Below, piece by piece: positions 8,166 to 19,477 of a DNA stretch of 64,000 nt. Positions within the stretch are counted from its first letter, which is position 1, and every line of letters starts with the position of its first letter. The position numbers were made by a program, and so were the translations under genes. Location: assembly GCA_019918135.1 (NCBI GenBank), contig WBZZ01004559.1, forward strand, positions 22,501 through 86,500, read 5' to 3'. The stretch is from Paulinella micropora (Eukaryota > Cercozoa > Imbricatea > Euglyphida > Paulinellidae). The notes beneath the pieces are model-generated. The model was not told the DNA's origin and made no database searches. It saw only the letters and a program-made list of their open reading frames with translations.

Positions 8166-8859
8166 AAATGCTGAGGCAAGAGCAAGGCCACAGGTAGCGC
8201 GTTCCCAGCAGGTAGGTCCCCGGCCTGGCGCCTTTGGCGCAGTACGAATTCTCCAAGATCGAGGCGGTATTGTTCCAGTAGTTGCGCACGTGCTGAATGC
8301 TCGCGCCCTTGGGGCCGTGCGGGTCCCTCAGCCGGTAGTCGCTGACGATCCCCTCAATGTTGTCGTGCGCCACGCTGTACATAAACAGGCTCCTGGTACG
8401 CTTGTCATACCTAGACGCCGCCACGTAACCCCAGCTCTGCCTCTCGTGGATCAGCCCGGGCATAGGCTCGTAACCCGGCGCGTTGTCCAAGTGCTCGTAA
8501 AAACAGGGACGCCCTATCATAGCCAACGCCAAGATCTCCAGCTCCTCCGCCGAGAGCTGTTCTTGGTAATGCTGCCTAGCCTCCGCCGGAATCGACTGGT
8601 CATACCGTTTGCGCTCTAAAAGTGCATGCTCCATCGCATTCTCGTACAAACAGTGTTCGTGCACCTCAACCACCTGCTCGCCTTCTTGGAACACCACGGG
8701 CTCGGGCTCAGGACCCCAGATCACGCACAGCGACGGGTCTGTCTGGCTCGGCAGGCTGCTATTGACACCAACACTCACGCCGGCGCCGTTCGTAGACAGC
8801 TCTCTGCACAGCGCTTCCTTCAACGCCTCTTCTGTCTTGTCACTGTACTTTGACGCCAT
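8140..8859 (-). CDS. Orphan protein with prohead-protease-like features
   Basis: 239 aa from ATG 8859. Residues 100-235 follow the layout of HK97-lineage capsid maturation proteases: an IGRPCFYEHL segment with a possible catalytic His, a WGYVAASRYDKRTRSLF strand pair, then KGASIQHVR with a possible catalytic Ser, then a strand, ENSYCAKGARPGTYLLG. I rate this resemblance as suggestive only; no profile search was possible. If right, the GC-rich DNA would belong to a herpes- or mirusvirus-like lineage rather than to the PLV. The first 60 residues are acidic and probably disordered. The last residues lie on the AT/GC boundary. Confidence 0.4.
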   Translation of the reverse strand: MASKYSDKTEEALKEALCRELSTNGAGVSVGVNSSLPSQTDPSLCVIWGPEPEPVVFQEGEQVVEVHEHCLYENAMEHALLERKRYDQSIPAEARQHYQEQLSAEELEILALAMIGRPCFYEHLDNAPGYEPMPGLIHERQSWGYVAASRYDKRTRSLFMYSVAHDNIEGIVSDYRLRDPHGPKGASIQHVRNYWNNTASILENSYCAKGARPGTYLLGTRYLWPCSCLSILKSGKQSK

Positions 8860-10077
8860 GTTGCCCCCTTCCCCGCTCTTTCCTCTCTCCCTCGTCTCTA
8901 GACAAGTTTTTAAAAAAAAGGGAAGAGCTTTTCCTGTTCACAAAATCTTACCTTTTTTTTTCCTCTTTTGTCTTTTGCGATCACGCCGGGCGGCAGATGT
9001 GTGTGTGTGGGGAGGGGAAGAGGGGGGGGGGGGGGTTAGATGGAAGAAGGAAAAACGGGGAAGAGAGAGGAGGGGGAAGAAAGTAAAAGGCCAGCTGAAG
9101 AGGGAAGGGGAAGGGAAGAGGCCCCAGCCTCCCTGCCCCCGCCTCTTCCCTCTCGCTCTCTTAGCTTTCGGTACCAAGATTAAAACTTTGTCGAGGATTT
9201 TTTTAATTTTTTTTTTGTTTATTCTTAGCGCGCCCCTGCCCCTTCCCTCATTTCTGTGGCCGTATCACAAAAGAGAAACGTGAGCCCGACGCAAAACGCG
9301 TGCAATTTTTTGCTGATTGGACAGGGCGCGTCGTCTATTGTGGACAAAACGTTTTTCCGGGAGGCCGTACACAAAAAAACTTGTAGACAAAAGTTTTTGC
9401 TACCATTCAATGAGGGAAAAGAGGAGAGGGAGGGAGGGGGAGGGAAGGGGAGGGGAGAAAAAGGGGGGAAAGAACAGGGGGGGAGGAAGGGGAGAGCGAG
9501 AGGGAGAGGGGCGATCCCCGCCACAAGGGGGGGGGGTGCCCCCCCATCCTCTTCCCCCCCCCCCCATCCTCTCCCCCCTCCCCTCTCTCTCTCCTTCCCC
9601 TTCCCTTCCCCCCTTCCATCTCTTTCTCTCTCTCAAAGCTGTTGCTCGTGAACGCTTTCCCGGGAAGACGCACAGGACCTTGTTCCCCTTTGGAAAAGAG
9701 CGGGCCGGCCGGTCCATTTCGGCAGCAAATTGGGCGCGTTTTGCGCCTGGTGGCAGCGGTCAGGCAGGACCTGCGCTCAGGAAGGCGCGAGGAGATTACA
9801 ACAAAGAACTGCTGCTTTATTGATTATTCCAAAAGTTCCATAGACGGGAAGTGAGCGGAAGCTTAGTTCTCAGTGCCAAGTGTAGGACTTTGTCAAGGAT
9901 TTTATTAATTTTTTTTACATTCTTAGCGCGCCCCTGCCCTCCCTCTCCGAGTCTCTTGCTCCCTGTTCTTAGATCAATACCTTTTTTTGGGTACTGGCAG
10001 ACTAAAAGGAAGCCGACGTAGGAACCAGGCGAATTGTAGCGCGGTGGTGGTATTCTGACAGCTCCACGCCGTTGGCC
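8860..10077. repeat. Purine/pyrimidine tracts and A-type repeats
   Basis: No convincing gene. It holds A-type units at about 9165-9250 and 9870-9945 (CCAAG.TTAAAACTTTGTC ... TTCTTAGCGCGCCCC). A strip at 9360-9420 recurs at about 11165-11230 (CCGTACACAAAAA, GTTTTTGCTACCAT, CAATGAGGG). A G-rich tract at 9410-9515 is mirrored by a C-rich tract at 9525-9610. The ORFs here are low-complexity artefacts. Confidence 0.7.
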
Positions 10078-10345
10078 TTAAGCTCTGCCACAAGTACTTT
10101 GGTAGATCCGCCGGAGCACTAGTTCACGCACCAAGCAGACAAGTCGGGCGGTCTCGAAGCGCAGCGCATTTGTGTCCGTCTCGATTGTGCGGTAGGCTTC
10201 CTGCGCCCAACACGAAGGCGCTGCCGTGCAGCACACCCGCAGGCTCGCGACTCAGCTCCAACCGCAACCAGCCGTCGGCCCCATGCCTGTCACGAGTCAG
10301 GTCGACCCAAAGTTCCTGGCGCCGCCCCGCTCCTAAACTCTGGGG
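10078..10345 (-). pseudogene. Gene fragment, unknown family
   Basis: Coding-like minus-strand sequence in two frames: first RRQELWVDLTRDRHGADGWL and LELSREPAGVLHGSAFV, then, after a frame change near 10200, YRTIETDTNALRFETARLV and a stop at 10078-10080. Balanced composition and a clean ending mark it as the 3' part of a real gene. Family not recognised. Both flanks are dispersed repeats. Confidence 0.45.
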
Positions 10346-13300
10346 TCGAGCGAGCTCCCCTGCGTGCGACCGGGGCTGCTTGCGGGCAGCACGGCCCGAC
10401 TGTGGCGGTGGAAGCAATGGGAAAGAGGGAGGGAAGAGGAACAAAAAATAGGGGGAGAGCGCCCCTTTCTCCCTAGCGCCCCCCCACCCTCCTCTTTCCC
10501 GCTCCCTCTCCTAGTTTTCAGTGTGTCAAGTCTAAGACTTAGTCGAGGTTTTCTAAAAAAGTTATGCAAATTATTGGCGCGCTCCTCCCAGCCCCTGCCC
10601 TCTCCTTCCCTCTCCAGCTCCCTATTCTCAGACCGTAGCGAAGGGAGGGGGGTGCCCCCCCCCCATTTTTTCTTCTTCCCTTCACTTGAGCCCCCTGAGC
10701 CCGGGGGGCTCAAAGAGCAGGGGAAGGGGGAGGGGAAGGGCGCAGAAGCTACAAAAATAAATAAATGCATGAAACGCCTCCACTAAGCCCCCCCCCTTCC
10801 CCCATCCCTGTCCAAGTTCTCAGACGGGGGGACTAAGCACAGGGGTCGTGCCTCTCCCCCCTCACCCTTTTCCCCTTCCTCACCTAGTTCTCAGTGCCAA
10901 GTGTAGGACTTTGTCGAGCTTTTATAAAAAAAATCGCACATTCTTGGCGCCCCTCTCCCCCCCCCCTCTCCCTTTCCTCTCCCGCTCCCTGTTCTCGGTG
11001 TCAATATTAAAACATTGTCAGGGATTTTTTTTATTAATCTTTGTCAAGGATTTTTTTCAATTTTTTTTTTGTTCATTCTTAGCGCCCCCCACCCCTTCCC
11101 CTTACCACTCCCGCTCCCGATCCACAGAAGGGGAGGGGCAGCCTTTGCTAAAAACCCCGGGAAGTACTGCCTTTTGTGGCCGTACACAAAAACCTGTTGA
11201 CAAAAGTTTTTGCTACCATCCAATGAGGGAAAAGAGGAGAGGGAGGGGGGGCGGGAAGGGAAGGGGAGGGGGGCGCCAAGGAGAGGGGGTGTGGAACTAG
11301 CCGGCACCGTCTGTGCTCTGATCGCACGCAAAGAGTGCGAAAAAGAATGCGCTGAATTAAAGCTCGACGGTCTTACACTTAAGGTCACTGAAAACTAGGA
11401 GCGGGGCATCGTGCTCCAGCACGACCCTGAGGCGAATGAATGGGCGGTGGTCAATGTGCTAGGAGGACAAAGGCCGCACTACCCGACTGCGTCTGTAAGA
11501 GGGGGGGGGCGGGATGTGCTTGCCCCCGTAACCCTCACTGTCTGAGAATCGGAAGCGGAAGCGGGAGAGGGGGGCAGGGGCGCTAGGAAATGCACAACAA
11601 AAATTAAAAAAATCCGTGACAAAGTTGTAATCTTGGCACTGAAAACTAAGAGGAAGGGGGGGGGATTAGTGGAGGCGTTGCATGTATTTATTTTTGCTCG
11701 TAGCCCCCCCCCCCCCCCCCCCCCTGCTCCTTGAGCCCCTGGCTCAGAGGAGAGGAAGAGGCAGGGGCGCCAAGAAAGTGCAAGAAAAGTTTTTTTAAAT
11801 TAAAACTCGACAATGCAACGACACCCTCAGGCCACGTCATGTTGCTGCGGTAGCCTATGTTAGAACCCTAGCCGGCACCGTCTGTGCTCTGCTCGTGCGC
11901 TAAGAGAGCGCGAGAAAGAATACGTTGAATCCAAGCTCGACGGTCTTACAATTGGGGCACTGAAAACTAGGAGCGGAGCACCGTGCTCCGGAACGACCCT
12001 GCGGCGGATGGATGACGGTGGTCAATGTGCTAGGAGGACAAAAGCCTCACTATACAGACGGCGTCCTGTCCGTGCCATGGCTCAGCCACTGTGCGCAAGG
12101 TCAGGAAAATATGAAAAGAGGAAAAAAAAATTTTTTTGCCCGACAACAAAGGGAACAGACGGGGGGGGGATAAAAGGGGGAGGGAGGGAGGAAGAAGAAG
12201 GGGAGAAGAAGGGGGCGGGGTGTACTCCCTTCCCCCCCCCCCTCTCGTCCCTCCGTCCCCTTGTCCCCTGCTATCTTCTCTCCCCTCGTCCCTTGTTTGC
12301 GCGTGCAAACGCGTTCCGAAGAAAATTTTCTTTTCCACTTTTCATATTTTCCTATTTCCGCAGATCTTGCGCACCGTGCTCGAGCACGACCCTGCGGCGG
12401 ATGGGTGGGCGGTGGTCAATGTGCTAGGAGGACAAAAACCTCACCACCACGACGGCGTCCTGTCCGTGCCATGGCTCGTTCACTGTGCGCAAGGTCAGAA
12501 AAATATGAAAAGAGGAAAGAAAAAAAATTTTTGCTCGACAACAAAGGGAACAGACGGGGGGGGGGGGGGGAAGAAAGGAGAGAAGGAAGAAGAGAAAGGG
12601 GGGAAGAAGGGGGCGGGATGTGCTTCCCCCGTCCCCCTCACTGTCTGAGAATCGGGAGCGGAAGCGGGAGAGGGGGGGCAGGGGCGCGCTAAGAATGTGT
12701 ACAAAAAAAAATTAAAAAAGTCCGTGACAAAGTTGTAATCTTGGCACTGAAAACTAAGAGAGGAAGGAACCGGGGGGAGGATTAGTGGAGGCGTTCCATG
12801 TATCTGTTTTGTTTGTAGCTTCTGCGCTATTCACCCTTCCCCTCTTCCCTCCATTGCTCCTTCAGCCCCCTGGGCTCAGGGGAGGGTGGCAGAAAGGATT
12901 TCTGGGTACAGAGGGGGGGGGGGGCGCCCCGGCACGTCTTTGTTTTTTTTGTCAGTTCTGCCCCTACTCTTTGAGCCCCCCGGGCTCAGGGGGGAGGGAG
13001 ATCACGAATTGTCTTAGTTTTCCGTCTGAGAACAGGGAGTGGGAGAGGGAAGGGAGAGGGTAGGGGCGCGCTAAGAATATACAAGAAAAATCACGCAAAA
13101 AAAAATCCCTGACAAAGCTTTAATGTTGGCACTGAGAAGGAAAGAGAAGGGACAGGGGGAATGGGGCGCCAAGAAAGTGGGCGTCCCTTTGTTCCCCCTT
13201 GTCCCCTGTTATCCCCCCTTCCCCTCGTCCCTTGTTTACGCGTGCAAATATTAAAAAGAAATCCCTGATAAATTTTTTATATTGGCACTGAGAACAGGGA

Positions 13301-13864
13301 GCGGGAGAAGGAAAGGGTAGGGGAAGGGGGGCCGCGCCGACAAGAGCACGAACGCAGGCTGGCGCCGAAAAAGAATACGCTGAATTAAAGCTCGACGGTC
13401 GTACACTTGGGGCACTAAAAACTAGAAGCGGAGCACCGTGCTCCACCACGACCCTGCGGCGAATGGATGGGCGGTGGTCAATGTGCCAAGAGGACAAGAG
13501 CCCCTCACTTACCCCCGACGGCGTCCTATCCGTGCCATGGCTCGGCCACCATGCGCAAGGTCAGAAAAATATAAAAAAAGGAAAAAGAATTTGGCACGAC
13601 AACAAAGGGAACAGACAGGGGGAGGATGAAAGGGGGAGGGAGGAAAAGGAAGGGAGGAAGAAGGGGACGGGATGTGCTTCACCCCTCTTGTCCTCGTCCC
13701 TGAGCAAATGGAAGAGGCAGGGAAGGAGGAAGCACGAATTGTTTTAGTCCACTTTCTGAGAATCGGGAACGGGAGAGGGAGGGCAGGGGCGCGCTAAAAG
13801 ATGTACAGAAAAATTTAACAAAATCCATGACAAAGTTGTAATCTTGGCACCGAAAACTAAGAGA
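10346..13864. repeat. Repeat mosaic: A, B, C and G modules
   Basis: Packed dispersed repeats. B-type units occur near 10510-10570 and 10890-10950; A-type near 10995-11095 on the plus strand and at 11585-11650, 12680-12755, 13065-13135 and 13795-13860 on the minus strand. C modules (GGATGGGCGGTGGTCAATGT, CGTCCTGTCCGTGCCATG, GCGCAAGGTCAGAAAAATAT) occur at about 11430, 12000-12120, 12390-12520 and 13440-13580. The G module (GAGCCCCTGAGCCC-like) is near 10690. G and C homopolymers exceed 15 bases. No intact gene seen. Confidence 0.7.
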
Positions 13865-14470
13865 GGAAGGGGCCAAGTCACGGCTCGCCCTACTGCAGGA
13901 AAGGGCATAGCGAAGCCACGCAGACGCGCAGTTCGGACTGGGGGACTGTTATGCGTGGGGCATCTGCTGCACCACCGAGCCCCTGCAGCCGCCAAACCTG
14001 CAGCCTCGGCGGCTGCGCGTTCCCACCCACGCCAACATCTGGCCAGCGTGGGTGCTCTTGTGGGGAATACTCGCCAAGCTCAAAGCGCCCTCAGCCTCCT
14101 GCTGACTTAAACGGGGTTTGTAAGTCGAAAAGGGCAGTACTCGAGTCGATTTTTGCCACGACTTTGTCGAAACTTTTAATAAAAATTACGTGTGTAGTAG
14201 ATTTCGAACCACGACGCCCGGAGCTTGTACATTGCGCCGACCGCCAGAAAGGTAACGCCCGGGCCCAGTGCTACCTTGGGCTCTTTCACTACGAGGGCAC
14301 GAGCGGCCGCGCAGGGCGACACGCAGCCCCCCGCTCCAGTCTCAGACTCTGTAAAAGATTTATAACGCTTCTGGTGCCACCGGTAGTGCCACGGTAAACC
14401 CAAACGTGTATTTTCTATTAAAGAAGACGACTTCCTTATCATGCGCCTTATCCAGAACAGCACGATTTAG
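13865..14470 (+). pseudogene. Degraded Sel1-repeat gene
   Basis: Two Sel1-like units can be read in different frames: SHADAQFGLGDCYAWGICC near 13910-13970 and GNARAQCYLGLFHYEGTSG near 14250-14310. Sel1 repeats are TPR-like helical pairs used for protein binding and are often expanded in amoebal viruses and intracellular bacteria. At least two frame breaks separate the pieces and no start is visible, so this is debris. A second Sel1 remnant is at 45303-45640. Confidence 0.5.
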
Positions 14471-14888
14471 CACCAAATAAACCGGCCGTACCGGTTGCTG
14501 CGGGCCTGTGGGGAAATTGGATGTTTTCCCGCGGAAGAAAACCGTGCTCGGATTTTTTTTCTTGCGCAAAGGACAAGCTTTCAGATCCCCCCTCCCCTTC
14601 CCCTTTCGAAGGAGAGCGGGAGGAGAAGGGGAGAGGGGGGAAAGAATGTGGAAGGGGAAAAAACGGGGAGTAAAGAGTGCGGGGGCGAGAAAAGGGGAGG
14701 GGGGGAGAGAACGGGGGAGGGGGCGTCTTCCTCACGGCGGCGTCTTGCGAAAAGTGGATTCTTTTTCTTGTCTTGAATTAACTTTGGCGCCAAATTTCTT
14801 TTGTGTGTCAAAATTAAATGTAGCAACGCCGTGCTGGCACACTGTACAATTGCGATATTTCTTTTAATTTTTAATCTTTTCTCGCTCA
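14471..14888. repeat. D-module copy with purine tract
   Basis: Partial D module (TTTTCCCGCGGAAGAAAACC, TTGCGCAAAGGACAAGCTTT) followed by a long G/A-rich tract at about 14600-14730. The order is the same as in the other D copies. No gene. Confidence 0.6.
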
Positions 14889-15045
14889 GGGACCCGCTTG
14901 GTACTTTCCTAAGGGGTCCGATCTGGCGGCGTGGGCTTCGGATACGATCTGGTTCAGAAAGTCGAGTGCGCTTCTAAAGTCCAAGACGTGTTCGTAGACT
15001 CGGCGAGTTAAGGTTTTAATTACAGAGCTTGGCTTGGGTACAAAG
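14889..15045 (-). pseudogene. Short gene fragment
   Basis: Minus-strand frame reading PSSVIKTLTRRVYEHVLDF, then ALDFLNQIVSEAHAARSD, and stopping at about 14889. It is amphipathic and coding-like, with no visible start before it meets the hydrolase start on the other strand. Family unknown. Confidence 0.35.
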
Positions 15046-16115
15046 ATGGCCAAGACCTCGCTGCGTTCGATTTTTGCTTATGGTCGCTTCTATGTTTTCT
15101 TTCTTCCGTGCCTGTTTTCCTCAGCAGCTCTGCTCTGGTCATTGTTTGTGTTGGCCACCAGCGTGCTTTGGGTCTGGCGTCAGCTGGCGGCTAGGCCCGC
15201 CAAGTGCGTTACGCGCCCGAAGCGAGAAGGAGGCAGAGCGACGCACAGAGCGAACGCGCAGGTCAGGCCTGCACCCAGACGTGCTCCACGAGCGCGTCCA
15301 GCGCCGTCAGCTCGCTGGCTGCCTGTGCGCGTGCACGCCGCACGGAAGTGTCGGTACGAGTGTCGGCGCCTTGTTTTTTTTGGACACTGTGCGTTTCTGG
15401 CTGCGGTCTTACCGCGAAGTTCATTTGCTGAATTTGCCGGGGTTTGGACGCCTGCCGACGCCCGCCTGCCTACTACAGGTTGTGGGGGAAGAGGCTACCG
15501 ACTTGCTGGCAGAGATGGTCGAGTCTTATGTAGTGCAAAAGTGCCCCGACAGACCGGACGTGCTGGGCCATTCCTTTGGCGGGCACGTCGCGTCCGCGCT
15601 GGCCGCGCGAGCGAGCCGCAGAATTCATCGGCTGATCCTGGCAGCGCCCGCGGGCCTTTTCCCTCTGCTTGGCCGGCAGGGCACGTACTGGGCTATGTTC
15701 TTTAAGCTGAACCCCCTGCACCGACTCTTGCGCCTCCAAACAGTGAAGAGCCTGGGCTATGTCTGGCTTGAACAGCTCGGCTGCTCCGCCCACGCGTACT
15801 ACTGGCTCGAGGTGCTGAGCCGCCCGTGCTCGGTGGGCGACCTGCTGGTCGCCAGCAACATAGCCTGAGCTGGAGGCAGGGGCGCGCGCGCTGGCTATAC
15901 CCCTCGCTGCCCAAGCTGTTGAACACGAACGTGCCGATGGCCTTGATTTACGGAGAGCGCGATACTATTATGCCCTGCCACCAGGGTGAGCACCTGTCCA
16001 GGCTGTCAAACGGGGCGGTGCCCTGCGTAGTGGTAGCAGACAGTGGGCATTCGCCCCAGTGCGAAAAACCAGCGAAATTCTACTCGGCGCTGGCGCTGGC
16101 TAGCAGCCGGCCGCT
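15046..16115 (+). pseudogene. Membrane-anchored alpha/beta hydrolase, frameshifted
   Basis: The start ATG at 15046 opens a frame with two adjoining hydrophobic helices (IFAYGRFYVFFLPCLF, then LLWSLFVLATSVLWVW). Coding then moves to another frame and gives the hydrolase core: EVHLLNLPGFG (oxyanion region), VLGHSFGGHVASALAARA (nucleophile elbow GHSFGG) and RLILAAPAGLFP. That frame stops at 15868, and a third frame carries VPMALIYGERDTIMP (acid residue) and VVADSGHSPQCEKP (catalytic His). So the Ser/Asp/His set is present but split over three frames. A recently broken lipase- or esterase-like gene, or one hit by indel errors. Confidence 0.6.
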
Positions 16116-16139
16116 TCTCCAAACTCGGCGGGGGGCAGC

Positions 16140-16480
16140 CACGGCCACATGTTGCAACAACATTTTCAGAGCACCCAGTATTTTACGACGTTTTCCTGCT
16201 CGGCCTCCGAGTCTCTGGTCCTGGCTATGTACGCGTCGATTCTGCGTGTCTGCGCGCAGAAAGGGGTAGGAGGGTCCGACGGAGGGCCGCCCCCCGCCTC
16301 CCGCCAATGCCCTGCCTAGGGTACAAAAAAAACTGCGGGGGAAGCCCGCTAAGTGGGCTTTAGACGTATTTTATTCTATCAATACGCGAGCTGCTTTTTC
16401 AGCCCGCGCAAACGGGCTGACTTTGGTACAAAGCTTTTATTGATTAAAAGAATCTTTTCTTTCTTTTTTTCTGCGCCAAA
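16140..16480. repeat. Duplicated segment with two hairpins
   Basis: Also present at about 22880-23100, lacking about 120 bp of the middle. It encodes a short frame (MLQQHFQSTQYFTTF, SLVLAMYASILRVCAQK) conserved in both copies. Two GC hairpins follow (16342-16360 and 16400-16419, AGCCCG/CGGGCT), then an AT palindrome near 16432-16450 (CTTTTATTGATTAAAAG), like a gene 3' end. Confidence 0.65.
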
Positions 16481-18459
16481 GGTGTGAGGCTCCCGCTCCT
16501 TGATCAGCAAAAGCCCTCTGTGTAAATAAATCAGACAGCTTCACAGGAACGCGCCCCCGACCGAAGCTGCTTTCGGGCAGCACGGTCCAACTGTGACGAT
16601 GGAGCATTGAGGAGAGAAAGGAGGGGAGGAGGAAAAAAAGCGGGGGGGGGAGGGTGCCCCTTTCTCCCCTCTCCCAGCTCTCTATCAAATGCAAGACTTT
16701 GTTGGGGGACTTTTTTTAAATTAAATCTTTTTGTAGATTCTGCGCTCTTCCCCTTCCCCCCCCCTTCCCTTGTTCTTTGAGCCCCTCGGGCTCAGGGGGC
16801 TCATGGGGGGGAGAGAAGAAAAAAGAGAAAGGGGGGGGGGCGCCCCCCCACCTTTTTAAGAGAAGGGAGGCAAGGGGGATGGGTTGTGAGGAGGGGGGTG
16901 CCCCTCCCCCCTTTTTTCTTCCCTCCCACTTGAGCCCCCTGAGCCCGGGGGGGCTCAGGGAGTAGGGGGGGAGGGGCAGGGCGCAGAAGCTACAACAAAA
17001 AAATAAATACATGAAACGTCTCCACTAAGCATCCCCCCCCTTCAGCGAGAAGAGGGAGCGGGAAGAGAAGGGGGAGGGGGAGAGAACGGGGGCACCCCTC
17101 TCTCTCTCCCCCACTCCCTGCCTCTTCCCTCTTTCTTCCCTTTTCCCTCCCTCTCCCCTCTTTCCTCCGTTCCCCCTCCCCCCTTTTTTTTTCGGCAAGA
17201 GGATTTTTCTCTTTCTCTTTCTCTCTTCTTTTTTTTACAAAAACTTGTCGCCAAGTTTGCGTATGTGTGCGCCTGACATGATACGGCCAAAAAGGGCAGT
17301 ATTGCCAGAAAAGCCTGGAAACGCTTCCTTTTTCAGTCATATCACATGCACAGACCGCCAAGCCGCCTTCGCTAAAAGCGCCATCAAGAAAGCACCCAAA
17401 AGAAATGTACTTTAGAAATTCTCGACAAGGAGGAAGTGTGGTACAAATCCTTTGCGCGCGCCTCTCCCCCTTTTTTCTCCCTCTCTTGGTTCTCAGTGCT
17501 AAAATTAAAACTGTCAAGAATTTTTACTTATTATCTTAGCGCGCCCCTGCCCTCCCCCCTTTCCCTCTTGCACTCCTAGCTTTCGGTGCCAAGTGTAAAG
17601 CCGTCGGGTTTAATAAAAAAAATCGTTTTGTACTTTCTTGGCGCCCTCCCTCCCTGCATCTCCCCTCTCCCCTGCCACTTCTCTTGCTAGCTCCCAGTTC
17701 TCTCCTAGTCTCAACTCCCAGATTAAAACCTTGTCAGGGATTTTATTAATTTTTTCTTGTACATTCTTGGCGCGCGAGCAGAGCACAGACGGTGTCGACC
17801 AGGGGTTCTAACATAGGCTTTTTAATGACAAGACGGGGGCCGATTCTGCTGCAGCTTGAGGGTGCCGGCGCGAAAAAGATAAGTCGAACTTTAGTTCAGC
17901 GTAATCTTTTTTTGCATTTTCTTAGAGCGCCCCCCACTCCTTCCCCTTTCCCGCCGCCTGTGCTAACAGCGCCATCAAGAAAGTACCAAAAAGAAATGTA
18001 CTAGTGTAGCCGTAGTCTCGACAAGGGGAAAGGGGGGGCGCCCCGGCATCGGGGGGAAGGGTAGAGAGAAGGGAGGCGAGGGGATGGGTGTGAGGAGGGC
18101 CCCCCCCCCCCCCTTCTTTTCTTCCCCTCCACTTGAGCCCCCTGAGCCCGGGGGGCTCAAAGGACAGGAAAGGGGGAGGGGAAGGGCGCAGAAGTTACAA
18201 AAAAAAATTTAAATAAATACATGAAACGCCTCCACTAAGCCCCCTCCTCATCCCTGTCCAAGTTCTCAGACGGAGGGAAAGGGTAAGCACAGGGCCGTGC
18301 CTCTCCCGTCCCCGTTCTCAGATGGCGAGCAAGGATAGATCGTGCTTTCTCTCTCCCTCTTAGTTTTCAGTGTTGAGTGTAGGACCAAACTTTGTCAAAG
18401 ATTTTGGTTGATTTCTTTTAGTACGTTCTTAGCGCGCCGCTGCCCCTTTTCTTCTCCAT
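16481..18459. repeat. Repeat mosaic: D, F, G, A and B modules
   Basis: Ordered run of G module (about 16690-16990, with GAGCCCCC/GGGCTC foldbacks), purine tract, F hairpin at 17277-17347, A unit at 17490-17560, B unit at 17580-17645, A unit at 17715-17780, an H piece at 17780-17900 and a further G module at 18010-18240. No gene supported. Confidence 0.65.
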
Positions 18460-18744
18460 GTGATTAAATATTCAGGTGCGAGGTGCAACACGGACGGGAC
18501 CTGCTCCGGGGGCGAACTTTTCTCTGCCCTTGACATGAATGTTCTTACCAAGGTTCCGGGTGCCAAAGAGCACATGTTTGAGCTGCAAGGCAAGGCAGTA
18601 AAGGCGACGGTGGAGAAAGATGGCTCGCTGCATTTGCAACACAGGTTTCTTTGGGACAACTTGAGTTTGCAGGCTCAGTCCGAGCGGGAGAAGCGCTCAC
18701 TGGAACTCCGGAAACGCCGACAAAAGAGTCCGAAAAATCCGTAA
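18460..18744 (+). CDS. Possible 94-aa orphan or gene tail
   Basis: Open frame with balanced composition: YSGARCNTDGTCSGGELF, then VLTKVPGAKEHMFELQGKAV, ending in a basic helix EREKRSLELRKRRQKSPKNP. It lies between repeat modules with no clear promoter, so it may be the 3' part of a truncated gene. Unknown family. Confidence 0.35.
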   Translation: MIKYSGARCNTDGTCSGGELFSALDMNVLTKVPGAKEHMFELQGKAVKATVEKDGSLHLQHRFLWDNLSLQAQSEREKRSLELRKRRQKSPKNP

Positions 18745-19477
18745 CTTGGCTCAGGGGAGAGAAGAAGAGGCAGAGGGGCGCCAAGGAAGTGTAAGAAAAG
18801 CTTTTTTAATTAAAACTAGACAAAGCATTACACTTGACACTTTGCAACGGCATCCGGCCCATGTCATGTTGCTGCGGTAGCCTGAGGGTGCCGTTGAAAA
18901 TCTCAGGCTGCTGCATGGTTCTCAGTGCTAAGATTATTTGTCAGAGATTAATTTTTTTGTACATTTCTTAGTGCCCCTGCCTTCCCCTCCCGCTCCCGCT
19001 CCCGATTCTCAGACAGTGAAAAGGGACCGGAAGCACACCCCGCCCCTTATTCACCCCCCTTCTTTCCCCCGTCCGTTCCCTTTGTTGTCGGGAAAGATTT
19101 TTTTTTTAATATTTTTCTGACCTTGAGAACGGTGGCCGAGCTATGGCACGGACAGGACGCCGTCGGATAGTGAGGCTCTTGTCCTCCTGGCACATTGACC
19201 ACGGGGGCAGTACCATCCGCCGCAGGGTCGTGCTGGAGCACGTTGCTCCTCTCCTAGTTTTCAGTGCCCAAGTGTAAGACCGTCGGGCTTTGATTCAGCG
19301 TAAATTACATTTTTCTTGGCGCGCCCCTGCTCCTCCTTCCCTGCCTCTCCCCTCTACAAGGATATGCGGAAATATCTGCAGGAATATGAAAAGTGGAAAG
19401 CAACAATTTTTTGGAACGCGTTTGCACGCACTCTGAGGAGGGACAAGGGGAGAAGAGGAGGAACAAGCAGAGGACAA
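18745..19477. repeat. H, A and C modules
   Basis: B/H-type unit at 18775-18890 on the minus strand, A unit at about 18900-18990, then an inverted C module (19120-19310) with the CCATCCGCCGCAGGGTCGTG segment and an A/C-type end at 19255-19325. No gene. Confidence 0.65.

Noticed and set aside
9256..9823. Overlapping ORFs rich in Pro, Gly, Arg, Lys
   Set aside because: They arise from mirrored purine and pyrimidine tracts, occur in all frames and on both strands, and have no protein-like composition.
16437..17517. Several C-rich minus-strand ORFs with Pro-rich products
   Set aside because: They are translations of G and D modules; the same sequences recur with different frames elsewhere.
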